A DNA stretch of 64,000 nucleotides from Maricaulis sp048270265 (GCF_048270265.1 NZ_JBLWTD010000013.1:21332-85331); one strand, 5' to 3'; positions 32,601 to 41,931 are shown, counted from the stretch's first letter. Numbers and translations: made by a program. The notes: a model not told the origin generated them from the letters alone.

Positions 32601-34156
32601 GACAGCACGGCGAGCGGCGTGTCATCGCCCATCGAGCCGACCGCCTCCTTGCCGTCCTCGGCCATGGAATTGATCACCAGCTCGATTGCCTCGAAGCTGA
32701 ACCCGGCCGCCGCCTGGCGCCGCAGGCGTTGATCGGCGGTGTATTCGACCGGCTCCGGCCCGATACCGATGGCCGGTTCGATATCCTCGACCTCACCGAG
32801 CCAGCGCTGATAGGGATGGGTCTCGCTGAGCGTGTCGAGAATCTCGTGCTCGCGGTAAAAGCGCCCCTCCTCGAGATCGAGCGCGATCAGTCGGCCCGGC
32901 GTGATGCCGCCGCGCTCGACGACGCGCTCCGGCGCGATCGGGGCCATGCCGGTTTCCGAGCCGGCGACCAGCAATCCGTCATCGGTGATCGCATAGCGCA
33001 TCGGGCGCAGACCATTGCGGTCGAGCCCGGCAATCGCCCAGCGGCCATCAAAGGCCGCAATCGCGGCCGGCCCGTCCCAGGGCTCCATCACCGAATTGAA
33101 ATACTCATACATCGCGCTCCAGCCATCGGGCATGACATCGGCGCGCTTGGACCAGGCTTCCGGGATCAGCAGCGTCTTGGTCATCGGCGCATTGCGACCG
33201 GCGCGGACGAGGATTTCGAACACCTGGTCGAGCGCGGCTGAATCGGAAGCGCCGGGCTGGATCACCGGTTTCACATCCTGTTGCGCATCGGCAAAGGCGG
33301 TCTCGGCGATGTGGGCCTCGTGGCTCTTCATCCAGTTGGTATTGCCGCGGATCGTATTGATCTCGCCATTATGGGCGAGCATGCGGAAGGGTTGGGCCAG
33401 GCGCCATTCCGGGAAAGTGTTGGTCGAATAGCGTTGATGGAAGATCGCGAAGGGCGAGATGAAGCGCTCGTCCTTCAGATCAATATAGAAGGAGTCGATA
33501 TCCTCGGCGCGGAACAGCCCCTTGTAGATGATGTCATGCGGCGAGAGCGAACAGATATAGAGCTCGCGCAGATTCTCCTCGCGGGCGCGGCGCTCGATGC
33601 GGCGCCGGATGATGTAGAGCGTATGGGCCACGGTGGCCGCGTCGCGGCCGCGGGGATCGCGGAACAGGACCTGCTCGATTTCCGGCAGGGTCGAGCGCGC
33701 CTTGGTCCCCAGCACGGCCGTATTCGTCGGCGTCTGGCGCCAGCCGTAAAAGCTGAAACCCTGGCCGAGGATCTCCGCCTCGATAATGGCGCGGGCGCGT
33801 TCGCGGGCGGCGAAATCCGTGCGCGGCAGAAACACCATGCCGACGATCACATCACCGCGTTCCGGCTCGTGACCGGTGCGGGCAACGGCCGCCTTGAAGA
33901 AGTCCTGCGGCACGCCAAGACGCAAGCCGGCGCCATCGCCGGTGCGGCCATCGGCATCGACAGCGCCGCGGTGCCAGACGGATTTGAGCGCGTCGATCGC
34001 CAGTTCGACAATCTCGCGGCGCGGCTTGCCCTTCATGTCGGCGATCAGGCCGACACCACAGGCATCGCGTTCATCCTCGGACCGGTAGAGACCGGACGAT
34101 TCAAGCAGTTCCAGCCCTGCGCGGTGCCGGGATTCAGACCAGTTGGTGTGTGTCAT
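29627..34156 (-). CDS. gltB: Glutamate synthase (NADPH) large subunit
   Basis: The 1509-aa subunit takes the amide from glutamine and makes glutamate from 2-oxoglutarate. After a 32-residue propeptide, Cys33 (DACGVGLIAD) is the glutaminase nucleophile. The FMN/3Fe-4S synthase domain is marked by EGGEDPRR, GAKPGEGGQLPG and LMVRQCHSNTCPVGICT; the C-terminal beta-helix domain is present (VIEGCGANGCEYMTGG). The start overlaps the gltD stop by ATGA, so gltD precedes gltB in the operon, the reverse of the Escherichia coli order. Confidence 0.98.
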   Translation of the reverse strand: MTHTNWSESRHRAGLELLESSGLYRSEDERDACGVGLIADMKGKPRREIVELAIDALKSVWHRGAVDADGRTGDGAGLRLGVPQDFFKAAVARTGHEPERGDVIVGMVFLPRTDFAARERARAIIEAEILGQGFSFYGWRQTPTNTAVLGTKARSTLPEIEQVLFRDPRGRDAATVAHTLYIIRRRIERRAREENLRELYICSLSPHDIIYKGLFRAEDIDSFYIDLKDERFISPFAIFHQRYSTNTFPEWRLAQPFRMLAHNGEINTIRGNTNWMKSHEAHIAETAFADAQQDVKPVIQPGASDSAALDQVFEILVRAGRNAPMTKTLLIPEAWSKRADVMPDGWSAMYEYFNSVMEPWDGPAAIAAFDGRWAIAGLDRNGLRPMRYAITDDGLLVAGSETGMAPIAPERVVERGGITPGRLIALDLEEGRFYREHEILDTLSETHPYQRWLGEVEDIEPAIGIGPEPVEYTADQRLRRQAAAGFSFEAIELVINSMAEDGKEAVGSMGDDTPLAVLSETYRPLSHFFRQTFAQVTNPPIDSLREGRVMGLKTRFRNLGNILAQGETRANVLVLDSPILTNGAYARWREMMGGAVKEIDCLLPVGEATGDGLALGAAIDRVIEAAIYAVRDGAAHLVLTDHNSDENHCALPMILVAGAVHSRLTRQGLRNACSINVRSAECFDPHYAAVLIGLGATTVNPYLAFETITAHRDHPGDDQAARSRAKHLKLALDGGLLKIISKMGISIISSYRGGCNFEVLGLSRALVEAYLPGVVSRISGLGLPGLEARTVDLHTTAWRGDARLPVGGFYRQRSTGDRHAVTATTITELQQAVKHNDPAAWARYRDALAGQGAIQLRDLLDIRPLGPKIPVGTVESINGIRRRFVTPGMSLGALSPEAHGALNVAMNRIGAKSVSGEGGEDPRRYTAMPNGDNMNSAIKQIASGRFGVTAEYLNQCREIEIKVAQGAKPGEGGQLPGFKVTDFIAKMRLATPGVSLISPPPHHDIYSIEDLAQLIYDLKQINPRARVGVKLVASAGVGAVAAGVAKANADIINISGSVGGTGAASLSSIKFAGGPLELGLAEAHQMLSLNGLRERITLRADGGMRTGRDIVIAAMLGAEEFGIGTASLLALGCLMVRQCHSNTCPVGICTQDDDLRLRFGGAPDHVVNLMTFLAQDVREILAGLGAKDLEDVIGRTDLLDQVSRGSEALDDLDLSAIMARADAAERPARSTREQRNPVAPSLDEQIIVDAAPVFARAEKMQLDYAVRNTDRAVGTRTSSEIIRVFGGTGLAEDYLTLKLRGSAGQSLGAFATSGLRIELDGDANDYVGKGLSGATIIVRPFGGSRDQTTGSAIVGNTCLYGATSGRLFAAGQAGQRFAVRNSGALTVIEGCGANGCEYMTGGVAVIIGPVGDNFAAGMTGGDVFVHDPERRLDARLNTDTVVALAMSASAETRCRELIEKHARHTGSARAKRLLADWAVEREHFVHIRGEEVVRRETPVETDEPATRLA

Positions 34157-35574
34157 TCGGCGGCTCCGAGCACGGCGAGGCGATTGTCCAGATAGCTTTC
34201 GATCGAGCGGGCGGCATCGAGCCCGTCGCGAATGGCCCAGACAACGAGGGAGGCTCCGCGCTGGATGTCGCCGGCGACGAAAACGCCGTTGAGGCTCGTC
34301 ATGCTCGAGTCGGGATCGGACTCAACCGTGCCCCAGTCGGTGAGGTTCAGTTCCGGCGCCTCGAAGCTCTGGCGCAGATCCTCGGGCTGAAAGCCGAGCG
34401 CGGAGATGACCATGTCGGCGGGCAGATCGACCGTCTTGCCAGGCTCGGCCTCGGGCAGGCGCCGGCCGGAGGCATCGGGATCGCCCAGCCGCATGCGCTG
34501 GACCCGGACGCCGGTGACGTCCTCACCCTGGGTGAGAATTGCAAGCGGAGCAGAGAGCCATTCGAACACGACGCCCTCTTCCTCGGCATGGCGCACTTCG
34601 CGGGCCGAACCGGGCATGTTGGCGCGGTCGCGGCGATAGAGGCAGGTCACCGAGCGCGCCTTCTGGCGGATGGCGGTGCGGACACAGTCCATCGCAGTGT
34701 CGCCGCCACCGATCACGATCACGTCCTTGCCCTCGGCCGACAGGCGCTCATTGGCAGCCTGCGGATCGCCGAGCCCGTCACGATTGGACCGGATCAGGTA
34801 ATCGAGCGCCTGGACAACATCCTCGCCGGCGCCGGGGCAGACCAGTTTGCGTGCTGCATAGACGCCGGTGGCGATCAAGACTGCATCATGCTGCGAGCGC
34901 AGGACATCCAGCGAGGCGTCGCGTCCGATCTCGAAATTGAGCCGGAACTGCACGCCGCCCCTGGCGAGACGGTCCAGCCGGCGCTGGACCACGCTCTTGT
35001 CGAGCTTGAAGCCGGGAATGCCATACATCAGCAGACCGCCGGCGCGATCGGCGCGCTCATAGACCGTGACCTCGCAGCCCGCCTCGCGCAGCCGTTCCGC
35101 AGCCGCCAGTCCGGCGGGCCCGGATCCGATGACGCCCACACTTTGTCCGCGCGGCGCACCGGGACGGATCGGGGGCACCCAGCCCTCATCCCAGGCCGTA
35201 TCGGTGATGTATTGCTCGACGCTGCCGATCGTGACGGCGCCATGACCGGATTTCTCGACCACGCAACTGCCTTCACAAAGGCGGTCCTGCGGGCAGATGC
35301 GGCCACAGATCTCCGGCATGGTCGATGTCGCCGCGGAAACCTCATAGGCCTCACGCAAGCGCCCGGTCCCGGCCAGCATCAGCCAGTCGGGGATATTGTT
35401 CTGCAAGGGGCAACCCGATTGGCAGAACGGAATGCCGCATTGCGAACAACGCGAAGCCTGCGCCGCGACTTCGAGAACATCAACAGGTTGATAAATCTCG
35501 AGAAAGTCATTTCGGCGTTCCGCTTCCGGGCGCTTGCCCGGATATGCCTGATCGATGTCCACAAATCGCAGCAA
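34153..35574 (-). CDS. gltD: Glutamate synthase (NADPH) small subunit
   Basis: The 473-aa subunit passes electrons from NADPH to GltB. N-terminal cysteines RCSQCGIPFCQSGCPLQNNIPDW and later CGRICPQDRLCEGSC bind 4Fe-4S clusters; FAD (VIGSGPAGLAAAERLREAG) and NADPH (VIVIGGGDTAMDCVRTA) domains follow. The start is TTG at 35574, chosen because AGAGGAAAG lies just upstream and the family motif VDIDQAYP begins there; no ATG fits. It forms an operon with gltB. Confidence 0.96.
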   Translation of the reverse strand: MLRFVDIDQAYPGKRPEAERRNDFLEIYQPVDVLEVAAQASRCSQCGIPFCQSGCPLQNNIPDWLMLAGTGRLREAYEVSAATSTMPEICGRICPQDRLCEGSCVVEKSGHGAVTIGSVEQYITDTAWDEGWVPPIRPGAPRGQSVGVIGSGPAGLAAAERLREAGCEVTVYERADRAGGLLMYGIPGFKLDKSVVQRRLDRLARGGVQFRLNFEIGRDASLDVLRSQHDAVLIATGVYAARKLVCPGAGEDVVQALDYLIRSNRDGLGDPQAANERLSAEGKDVIVIGGGDTAMDCVRTAIRQKARSVTCLYRRDRANMPGSAREVRHAEEEGVVFEWLSAPLAILTQGEDVTGVRVQRMRLGDPDASGRRLPEAEPGKTVDLPADMVISALGFQPEDLRQSFEAPELNLTDWGTVESDPDSSMTSLNGVFVAGDIQRGASLVVWAIRDGLDAARSIESYLDNRLAVLGAAE

Positions 35575-36034
35575 AGGCTTTCCTCTAATCGTTCACACTC
35601 TTCTGCAGTGCAGCACACCCGGGCCTCGCACTCAAGGGCGGCGCCGAGTCTCGCTCGGAAAGAATGTACCAAAATTTGCCGTTGATTGGTATTTTTTTGT
35701 CTTATGGACTGGTTGAGACCCAAGTGTAGAGACTTTTTAGCCAAGTTTTTCGCTGTCGAAAATTGCTGCAGCGCGGCATAATCGGGTCGCTTCCCGGTCG
35801 CAGCGGCCCGGCTTTGCCCGGACAGACGCAGCGACAAATTGACCCGATCGGAGAAAGCGCCGCGATCAGCACCCCGAGGCGGGCGGGTCGCCCACCCGTC
35901 AGCACCGGATCGGACAAGCCGATGCAACAGGGAAGCCGGTCTCCGGGCACCCCTGCACCGCCAAAACCCGGTGGGGTGACACATATGTGCACGCAGGCTA
36001 GCGTCCCGTCTGCACAGCTGTGGGGAGCAGGATC
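35575..36034. other. Intergenic region between divergent gltD and the metalloprotease gene
   Basis: This 460-bp gap holds the divergent promoters. An AT-rich stretch at 35665-35705 is a likely site for the gltD promoter on the reverse strand. A perfect CACATATGTG palindrome lies at 35980-35989, 46 bases before the metalloprotease ATG. No gene with normal codon bias is seen. Confidence 0.5.
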
Positions 36035-38545
36035 ATGACGGGTTATCTGAACAGACTGGCCACGGGCCTGGCGATTTTGCTGATGGCGGCGAGCGCGCCC
36101 GCAGCCTGGTCCCGCGACGAGGCCGCCAGCTATGCCGAAACAACCGAGGGCCTGTCCCGGGTCGAAGGACTGTTCACCCTGCATGTCGATGAGGATGATG
36201 GCCGCATCCTTGCCGAGCTGACGCCGCAGGATGACGGCTCGCTCGGACGCCTGATCTACACCGCCTGGCTGGCCTCCGGCCTCGGCTCAAATCCGGTCGG
36301 ACTGGATCGCGGTCTGGGCGCTGAGTCCCGGATCCTGCGCTTCTTCCGCGTCAATGATCACGTCTTCGCCGAATTCGAGAACAATCGCTACCAGGCCGTC
36401 GGCGCCGAGGCGCCGGAACGCCAGGCGACGGAGCAATCCTTCGCCCGCTCCATTGTCTGGAGCAGCGAGATCGTCGCGGAACGCAATGGTCACGTGCTGG
36501 TCGACCTGTCGGGATTCCTCACCCGCGACCCGATCGGCGCCGTCGCGCAGCTTGCCAGAGCGGAACAGGGCAGTTTCACTATTGATGCTGATCGCAGCGC
36601 TGCCCTGACCGGCAGCGTCCGGGCCTTCCCGCTCAATGTCGAGATCGACGCCTTGCTGACCCTGGAGTCGAGCGAACCGGGATCGGAAGTGCGCGCCGTG
36701 ACGCCGGATGCCGGGTCGGTGACGCTGACTGTCCACCACTCCTTCGCCGCCCTGCCGGAAGCCGGCTACGAGATCCGCGAGGCCGATGACCGCGCCGGCG
36801 CCATCGCCATGGAAATCTATGACATGGCGGCCCCGCTCGATGCGCCGGTGCGGCGCTATTTCGCCATTCGTCACCGGCTCGAGCGGGTTGACCCGGCCGC
36901 CGCCTCCGGGCCGGTGGTCGAGCCCATCGTCTATTATGTCGAACGCGGCACCCCGCCCCTGATCCGCGATGCCCTGATCGAGGGCGCCAGCTGGTGGTCG
37001 GACGCCTTTACCTCGGCCGGATTTGAGGACGCCTTCCGGGTCGAGCTCCTGCCCGAGGGCGCCGACCCGCTCGACCTGCGCTACAATATCATCCAGTGGG
37101 TGCACCGCCAGACGCGCGGCTGGTCCTATGGCGGCGCCGTGGTCGATCCGCGTACCGGCGAGATCATCAAGGGTCATGTCATTCTCGGCAGCCAGCGCAT
37201 CCGCCAGGACCGGACGATCTTCGAAGGCCTGCTCGGCACCGCCAATACCGGCTCCGGCTCCGCCGACGATCCGCTCGAACTCGCGCTCGCCCGCATCCGT
37301 CAGCTCTCGGCTCACGAGGTCGGACACACCATCGGCCTGCTGCACAACTTCGCCGCCAGCACGAATGGCCGTGCCTCGGTGATGGACTACCCCGCACCGC
37401 TGGTTACGCTTGATGACGCCGGACAGTTCGATGTCAGCGATGCCTATGCACATGGCATTGCCGCCTGGGACCGGGTGGCAATCAGCTGGCTCTATGCGCA
37501 ATACGCCGACCCGGCCGACGAAGCCGCCGCCCAGGAAGCGATTCTCGACGGCGCCCGTGCCGGTGGCCTGCGCTACATCAGCGACCAGCACGCGCGCGGC
37601 AATAATTCCGCCCATCCGCTGGCCAATCTCTGGGATAATGGCCGCGATCCGGTCCAGGCACTCGATGACATCATGGCGGTACGCGCCGCGGCGTTGGCGA
37701 ATTTCGGCCCGCAAACCCTGGCCGACGGCCTGCCGGCGAGCGAATTGCGCGCCGTGTTCTCGCCGATCTATCTCTACCACCGCTACCAGGCCGAAGCCGC
37801 AGCCAAGACGCTCGGCGGGGTCTATTTCGAGTACCAGCTCAATGCCGGCCCGCTGCGCGGCATCACCCCGGCTCCTGCCGCAGACCAGAGACGCGCCCTG
37901 GCGTCATTGCTCGCCACCCTTGATCCGGGCGCACTCGACATCGCGGACAGGACCGCCTCGCAGCTGATGCCTTCGCCCTATACCGATAACGATGATGCCG
38001 CGACGCGGGAGATTTTCGCCTCCTCGCAATATCCGGCCTTCAGCCGGGAGGATGCAGCAGCGGCGGCGGCGCGGATCACCCTGCAGGCCATGCTCTCGCC
38101 GGCCCGGCTGGCGCGTATCGCCGAACAGAGCGCCCGCGATCCGGCCCAGCTGTCGGCCGACGAGGTGTTTGATGCGGTTGAAGGTGCGCTGTTCACCGCG
38201 CCCCGCGACGAGGCTGCGCGACTGACGCCGCTGCGCAGCGCCATCCAGGGCGAATATATCGCCCAGCTGCTCGCCGTGACGGACGGTGATGCACGCACCC
38301 CGGCCGCACTGGCGCGGGCCCGGCTTGAGGCATTGGCCTCTGCCCTGCCGACGGGCCGGGCAGGCAGCGCCGGACCGCGCGCCAGCCGGCTCTGGCTGGC
38401 CCGGCAAATCGAGGCCGGACTGGAGCGGATTGATCGCGGCGAAGAGCTCGGCGGCATCGAGACCGCCGTCCCGCCAGGGAGCCCGATCGGGGCCGCCAGC
38501 TGCTGGCATTGCGACAGTGCCGGCCTTCTGGGTCTGGGGCAGTGA
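36035..38545 (+). CDS. Secreted zinc-dependent metalloprotease (DUF5117/DUF5118-type)
   Basis: The 836-aa protein has a signal peptide (LATGLAILLMAASAPAAWS), a long beta-rich N-terminal region as in DUF5118/DUF5117 proteases, and the zinc motif HEVGHTIGLLHNF at residues 427-439 (His427, His431, His437, Glu428), with Met-turn-like ASVMDYPAP following, as in metzincins. It probably degrades proteins or peptides outside the cytoplasm. The ATG at 36035 follows GGAGCAGG; an upstream GTG would add only five residues. It overlaps the downstream lipoprotein gene by 4 bases (GTGA). Confidence 0.92.
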   Translation: MTGYLNRLATGLAILLMAASAPAAWSRDEAASYAETTEGLSRVEGLFTLHVDEDDGRILAELTPQDDGSLGRLIYTAWLASGLGSNPVGLDRGLGAESRILRFFRVNDHVFAEFENNRYQAVGAEAPERQATEQSFARSIVWSSEIVAERNGHVLVDLSGFLTRDPIGAVAQLARAEQGSFTIDADRSAALTGSVRAFPLNVEIDALLTLESSEPGSEVRAVTPDAGSVTLTVHHSFAALPEAGYEIREADDRAGAIAMEIYDMAAPLDAPVRRYFAIRHRLERVDPAAASGPVVEPIVYYVERGTPPLIRDALIEGASWWSDAFTSAGFEDAFRVELLPEGADPLDLRYNIIQWVHRQTRGWSYGGAVVDPRTGEIIKGHVILGSQRIRQDRTIFEGLLGTANTGSGSADDPLELALARIRQLSAHEVGHTIGLLHNFAASTNGRASVMDYPAPLVTLDDAGQFDVSDAYAHGIAAWDRVAISWLYAQYADPADEAAAQEAILDGARAGGLRYISDQHARGNNSAHPLANLWDNGRDPVQALDDIMAVRAAALANFGPQTLADGLPASELRAVFSPIYLYHRYQAEAAAKTLGGVYFEYQLNAGPLRGITPAPAADQRRALASLLATLDPGALDIADRTASQLMPSPYTDNDDAATREIFASSQYPAFSREDAAAAAARITLQAMLSPARLARIAEQSARDPAQLSADEVFDAVEGALFTAPRDEAARLTPLRSAIQGEYIAQLLAVTDGDARTPAALARARLEALASALPTGRAGSAGPRASRLWLARQIEAGLERIDRGEELGGIETAVPPGSPIGAASCWHCDSAGLLGLGQ

Positions 38546-39603
38546 AGCGCGCCATCGGTGCAGGTCTCACCCTGGCGCTCCTCGGCCTGACGGCAGCCTG
38601 CCAGCCCTCAGCGCCACCTCCGGCCGTCAGCATCGACGGGACGGCGCAGCGCAGCGGCGTCGAGACCAGCCTGCGCGGGCTGGCTGTCGTCGATGAGACC
38701 ACCGCCTGGATCGGGGCGCCCGATGGCGTGGTCCTGCGCACGATCAATGGCGGCCAGAGCTGGACCCGGAGCCGGATCGAGGCGGCGGCGGGGCTCGACC
38801 TGCGCTCGGCCCACGGTTTTGATGCTGAACACGCGCTCTTCTTCACCGCCGGAAGCCCGGCGCGCCTGTTTGAAACGCGTGATGGCGGCAACTCCTTCAC
38901 CCTGTTGTATGAGGACGCCTCGGATGCGGCCTTTTTCGACGGGCTGGCATTCTGGGACGCGAACCGGGGCATTGCGTTTTCCGACCCGGTCGACGGCGTC
39001 TTCCACATCCTGCTGACGGAAGACGGGGGGCAGAGCTGGTCGCAGGCGGAGGGGCTTCCCGCTCCCCTGGAGGGCGAAGCGGGTTTTGCCGCCTCGGATT
39101 CAAGCCTCGCAACCGGGCCCGATGGCCGCGTCTGGATCGGGACAGGCGGCGCTGCGAAGGCGCGTGTCCTGATGAGCGGTGATTTCGGAGCCGGCTGGGA
39201 GGTGGTGGAGGCACCTCTCGCCAGTGCCGGGGCGGGCGCAGGGATTTTCTCCATCGCCGTGGCGGGCAATACGCTGGTCGCGGTCGGTGGTGATTACACC
39301 CGCGAGGATGCGCGGGAGGGCGTGGCCGCCTATTCGCTCGATGGCGGGCGCATCTGGTTTGAACCCGCGACGGCACCAGCCGGCTATCGCTCGGGTGTCG
39401 CGGCCCTGCCCGGCCTGCCCGGACATTTCCTGGCGGTCGGACCGAATGGCGCGGATCTCAGCCGCGATGGTGGCCGCAACTGGGAACCCGTTGCGCTGAC
39501 AGGCTCCAACGCCATTGCCTTTGCGCCGGGGGCGGCGCAGGGCTGGGTTGTTGGCAACGAGGGCCGGATCCACCGCATCCGGGTCGACCAGGCCGTGGAA
39601 TAG
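38542..39603 (+). CDS. YCF48-like beta-propeller lipoprotein
   Basis: The 353-aa product from GTG 38542 begins MKRAIGAGLTLALLGLTAAC, a lipoprotein signal with Cys20 as the lipid site. BNR/YCF48-like propeller repeats follow: RTINGGQSWTRS, TRDGGNSFTLLYEDA, TEDGGQSWSQAEG, SLDGGRIWFEP and SRDGGRNWEPV. Such proteins resemble glycosyl hydrolase or sialidase propellers but act mainly as binding/assembly factors. An upstream ATG (38509) would spoil the lipobox layout. GTG overlaps the metalloprotease stop, so the pair is translationally coupled and probably functions together. Confidence 0.88.
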   Translation: MKRAIGAGLTLALLGLTAACQPSAPPPAVSIDGTAQRSGVETSLRGLAVVDETTAWIGAPDGVVLRTINGGQSWTRSRIEAAAGLDLRSAHGFDAEHALFFTAGSPARLFETRDGGNSFTLLYEDASDAAFFDGLAFWDANRGIAFSDPVDGVFHILLTEDGGQSWSQAEGLPAPLEGEAGFAASDSSLATGPDGRVWIGTGGAAKARVLMSGDFGAGWEVVEAPLASAGAGAGIFSIAVAGNTLVAVGGDYTREDAREGVAAYSLDGGRIWFEPATAPAGYRSGVAALPGLPGHFLAVGPNGADLSRDGGRNWEPVALTGSNAIAFAPGAAQGWVVGNEGRIHRIRVDQAVE

Positions 39604-39605
39604 GA

Positions 39606-39643
39606 CAGTCTGGCCCGGTGGGGGAGAACACCGGGCCAGACTG
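39606..39643. terminator. Long perfect hairpin between convergent genes
   Basis: CAGTCTGGCCCGGTG (39606-39620) and CACCGGGCCAGACTG (39629-39643) form a 15-bp stem with an 8-nt loop, filling the gap between the convergent lipoprotein and TorF genes. There is no T tract on either side, so it may be a bidirectional 3'-end structure rather than a simple intrinsic terminator. Confidence 0.75.
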
Positions 39644-39652
39644 CTCGCATGG

Positions 39653-40345
39653 CTAGCCGCCGAACGATTGCGAGATGGTGAAGACGAAGCTGTCATCACC
39701 GTCATCAGACAGTTTGTGATAGCGCACATCCCAGCCGACATTTTCAAACGCCGTGCCCGACAGGCCGAGCTGGTAGTCCTCGTAATCGGCACCGGACAGG
39801 TCATCGAAGGTGCTGGCACCGATACGGGCATCGACCGTCACGCCGGCCGGGAACTCATAGGCGAGGCCGGTTTCCAGATAGGTGGCCGGACCGCTCTCGA
39901 GGTAGAAGTCGGGCGAATACGACACTTTGGCATCCCAGGCGAGGGGCCCGAGTGCATGCCCCACGGCTCCATAGAATTCCCAGAAATTCTGCTCGCCGCC
40001 AGCGCTCGGGCTATCGGGATAGCCGTAGTAGATCGCGCCGAAGTCGAGATCCCAGGTGCCTGCCGTGAAGGCATAGCCGCCATAGAGGTCGAGTTCCATG
40101 GTGGTGTCGTCGCCGAAATCGACGCTCGAGCCCCAGACGCCGGCATAGATGCCGCTCTCGTCAGCAAAGTCGAACCCGCCGGAGATCGCCGGTCCATTGT
40201 CGGTCTGGGTCACGCCGCGGAAGATATAATTGCTGGTGAGGGCGACATTGCCTTCGATGTCCTGGGCCGAAGCGGTGGCTGCGGCGGTGCTGCCAAGCAG
40301 GGCCGCGAGGGCCAGGCTGGCGAGTTTGGGTGTCATATTTTTCAT
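39653..40345 (-). CDS. TorF-family putative porin
   Basis: The 230-aa outer-membrane beta-barrel protein has a signal peptide (LASLALAALLGSTAAATASAQ), then DIEGNVALTSNYIFRGVTQTDNGPAISGGFDF, the typical opening of the TorF group (Gcw_chp), alternating strands and a final aromatic-ended strand (DSFVFTISQSFGG). It lies 236 bp downstream of amtB in the same orientation. Passage of nitrogenous solutes is a guess from context only. Confidence 0.85.
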   Translation of the reverse strand: MKNMTPKLASLALAALLGSTAAATASAQDIEGNVALTSNYIFRGVTQTDNGPAISGGFDFADESGIYAGVWGSSVDFGDDTTMELDLYGGYAFTAGTWDLDFGAIYYGYPDSPSAGGEQNFWEFYGAVGHALGPLAWDAKVSYSPDFYLESGPATYLETGLAYEFPAGVTVDARIGASTFDDLSGADYEDYQLGLSGTAFENVGWDVRYHKLSDDGDDSFVFTISQSFGG

Positions 40346-40581
40346 AACGCGTACTCCTCAAGGGTTTTTGCTGGTGTCTCGTGACTGCCGCCGGGACGGT
40401 CGCGATCGGGGTATCTCCGGGGCGCGCAGCGCCACCGGCGAGGATTTCAGACTGTGGCGGGCGGTCGGTCCGGACCGTCGCGCCGGCAGGATTTGGCTTG
40501 GGGGTGGATCGGCCTGAGCGGTCCCGGGCTCGCGAGCCGCGGCCGGCACCGCGCAGGTGCCGGACACGCTCGCCAACCCCG

Positions 40582-41931
40582 TTATTGAGCCGGGACCGAA
40601 TCCTTTCCCTCCGGGGTGCTGAAGATGCTGCCCGCGGCGTGTCCGAGTTCGGACAGGTCACCGCCGACAATCTCTTCATCGGGTGAGAGCCGGATACCGA
40701 CCGTGATTTTCAGGATCAGCCAGACAACGAAGCTCGCCGTGAAGACGAAGGCACCGATGGCACCGACACCGACGGCCTGGCCGTAGAAGGTCGCGTCGCT
40801 ATTGGTCAGCGGCACGGCCATCGTGCCCCAGATACCGGCGAACAGGTGGACCGGGATGGCACCGACGACGTCATCGATCCGGATCAGCTCGAGCAGTTTC
40901 GCACCGAAGGTGGCGATGACGGCACCGACCGCACCGATCAGAACGGCATCCATGATGGTCGGGGTGAGCGGTTCAGCCGTGATCGAGACCAGACCGGCCA
41001 GGGCCCCGTTGAGGCAGTAGGCGAGATTGGCCTTGCCGCGTCCGAGGATGAGCGAGAGGACATAGGCCGTCACCACACCGCCGGCAGCGGCCATATTGGT
41101 ATTGGCGAAGACCTGGGAGATGGCGACCGCGTCGGCAGCCGAACCCAGCGCCAGCTGCGAGGCACCGTTGAAGCCGAACCAGCCGAACCAGAGCAGGAAT
41201 GTGCCCAGGGTTGCCAGCGGCAGGGAAGAGGGCTGCATCGGGCTGGCATTGGGTCCGAAACGTCCCGAACGGGCACCGAGCAGGATGGCACCGGCCAGAG
41301 CGGCCCAGCCACCCGTGGAGTGAACCAGCGTCGAACCGGCAAAGTCGGAGAAGCCGAACTGGGCATCGAGCCAGCCGCCGCCCCATTCCCAGGAACCCTG
41401 GATCGGGTAGATCGCGGCCGTCAGCACGACGACAAACAGGAAGAAGGGCCCGATCTTGACGCGCTCGGCGACAGCGCCGGACACGATTGATGCGGTGGTG
41501 GCAACAAACACCATCTGGAAGAACCAGTCAGATGCCGAGGCATAGCCGGTCGAGAGATCGATCTCCGCATCACCGGTCAGTTCGGACGGAGACCAGATCG
41601 CCGGGAAGCCGAAATAGGCGGTCTCGCCGCCATACATGACCTGGTAGCCGGCGAGGTAGAACATCACCCCGGCGATGGCGTAGAGCGCGATATTCTTGAG
41701 ACAGATCGCAGCCGCGTGCTTGGTGCGGACGAAGCCGACCTCAAGCATGGCGAAACCGGCCGCCATCAGCATGACAAGAAAGCCGCCGATCAGGAATAGC
41801 AGGGTGTTGAAGACAAAGGCGGTCTCTTCGCTGACCTCGGCCGCGGCCGGGGCCGAAATGGCCAGGCTCGCGCCGAGCGCCGCGCAGCCGATGGCTGCCA
41901 TCGCTCCGTATTTCAGTTTCTTGCCACGCAT
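40582..41931 (-). CDS. amtB: Ammonium transporter
   Basis: The 449-aa Amt/Rh protein has a leading signal-like segment (ALGASLAISAPAAAEV) and 11 membrane helices. The twin-His pore residues are in STLVHSTGG and AIPVHLFAGIWGT; GSWEWGGGWL and FGWFGFNGAS are family motifs. It takes up ammonium when nitrogen is short. Usually a PII gene (glnK) is adjacent; here the neighbour is the TorF porin and glnK is not in the window. No sigma-54 promoter was recognised upstream. Confidence 0.96.
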   Translation of the reverse strand: MRGKKLKYGAMAAIGCAALGASLAISAPAAAEVSEETAFVFNTLLFLIGGFLVMLMAAGFAMLEVGFVRTKHAAAICLKNIALYAIAGVMFYLAGYQVMYGGETAYFGFPAIWSPSELTGDAEIDLSTGYASASDWFFQMVFVATTASIVSGAVAERVKIGPFFLFVVVLTAAIYPIQGSWEWGGGWLDAQFGFSDFAGSTLVHSTGGWAALAGAILLGARSGRFGPNASPMQPSSLPLATLGTFLLWFGWFGFNGASQLALGSAADAVAISQVFANTNMAAAGGVVTAYVLSLILGRGKANLAYCLNGALAGLVSITAEPLTPTIMDAVLIGAVGAVIATFGAKLLELIRIDDVVGAIPVHLFAGIWGTMAVPLTNSDATFYGQAVGVGAIGAFVFTASFVVWLILKITVGIRLSPDEEIVGGDLSELGHAAGSIFSTPEGKDSVPAQ

